Below, piece by piece: positions 63,377-64,000 of a DNA stretch of 64,000 nt. This stretch comes from Wuchereria bancrofti (taxonomy: Eukaryota; Nematoda; Chromadorea; Rhabditida; Onchocercidae), in the NCBI GenBank assembly GCA_005281725.1, contig SSBO01000012.1, positions 22,096,426 through 22,160,425 of the forward strand. The letters are read 5' to 3'. A program made the position numbers and the translations under genes. The notes under the pieces are model-generated. The model was not told where the DNA came from, did not search any database, and saw only the letters and a program-made list of their open reading frames with translations. Each line of letters begins with the position of its first letter. Position 1 is the stretch's first letter.

Positions 63377-64000
63377 AAGATTTCACACAAAGGAATCAGT
63401 TTGATAAACAAAGAAAAAAAAACAACATCTAACAGGAAAAATTTAATATTTTATAAATTAAATTCCAAAAACCTTTCGTAATCGTTGTTTTCTTCATCGC
63501 CAGGAAATCAGCATCAAAAATAATTTTTGAAAAGTAAATTTTTCATCGAATAAAAACTCCCAGCAATACCTAATGTGAAAACGGTTGCATCCCAATATTA
63601 GCTCTTTTTTCCTTTTTTTTTAAATGAAAATTCAAATTTAATATCAATTTAAAAAACAATTATCACCAATCAATTATCATTAACTATTAGTTTTCCTACA
63701 TATCATTTCTTTTTCATTTATTATTATTTTATTATCACTTATTATCATCTTTTTTATGTCATAAAAAGTTTGAGAAATAATTTCTAAACAAACTACAAAA
63801 AACTTTTAATACAAATTTTTTCCGCTTCTAAGCATCAGTTTGATATTAATTTGCCTAAATTAATTTGAATATAATTTAAAAAATATAACATATTTTGTGT
63901 TTTAACTGATAATAAATTGGCTGCTGATAAGGGCACACTTATGTTTTTTTTAAGAAAATTTTGTAAGAAATTGTAAATTTTTGCAAAAAGCATATTTGCA
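63377..64000. other. Upstream region of the ketohexokinase gene
   Basis: AT-rich sequence with poly-A/T and ATT repeats. It should contain the minus-strand promoter, but no core element stands out. No open frame of interest. Confidence 0.5.

Noticed and set aside
1..64000. tRNA, rRNA, CRISPR array, prophage or bacterial insertion
   Set aside because: I saw no cloverleaf boxes, rRNA-like GC-rich blocks, spaced repeats or prokaryote-like gene runs on either strand. Base composition is uniformly AT-rich and intron-bearing.

Overview
The window looks like a draft scaffold from a nematode genome. It is extremely AT-rich, the genes are split into many short exons with consensus GTAAGT/TTTCAG splice sites, long poly-A/T tracts and ATT microsatellites are everywhere, and one gene encodes what I read as the nematode sperm protein MFP2. 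A spirurid or filarial-type species is plausible, but nothing here fixes the species. I chained the exons by eye. In all four main genes every exon phase matches and the total coding length is divisible by three, which is the strongest support for the models.

Layout: 1-11059 is mostly repeat-rich non-coding DNA with one possible Asn-rich exon (minus strand, 2779-3054). 11060-16073 is a 5-kb unit holding an alpha-carbonic-anhydrase gene (plus strand, 258 aa), tail to tail with three orphan minus-strand exons for the C-terminus of an M13 (neprilysin-like) peptidase. 18183-25069 holds the first 14 exons of a secreted neprilysin on the plus strand. It stops abruptly, before the exon with the third zinc ligand. 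25140-30174 is a second, nearly identical copy of the 5-kb unit in the same orientation. It ends in a 16-bp inverted repeat and a 19-N assembly gap, followed by a third partial carbonic-anhydrase copy (30210-31496) and an inverted first exon (31583-31634). 35566-49702 (minus) is a 22-exon gene for a secreted 1424-aa protein with five PAN/Apple domains joined by Thr/Ser/Asn-rich linkers. 56721-59787 (plus) is an MFP2-like gene (5 exons, 380 aa). 60107-63376 (minus) is a ketohexokinase (7 exons, 301 aa), convergent with MFP2.

The most interesting region is 11-32 kb. The neprilysin exons missing from the plus-strand gene are present, in perfect phase, but inverted inside the second 5-kb unit. 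If that unit is flipped, the peptidase is complete (734 aa, all zinc ligands present, C-terminal Cys and Trp present). The unique inverted carbonic-anhydrase exon 1 at 31.6 kb then becomes the correct start of a minus-strand carbonic-anhydrase gene. I infer that the real locus is a large inverted repeat: two 5-kb arms around a 9-kb spacer carrying neprilysin exons 1-14. Either the assembly has mis-oriented and duplicated one arm, or the locus is polymorphic for inversion. The two arms carry different neprilysin C-termini (one with a premature TAG) and different carbonic-anhydrase first exons.
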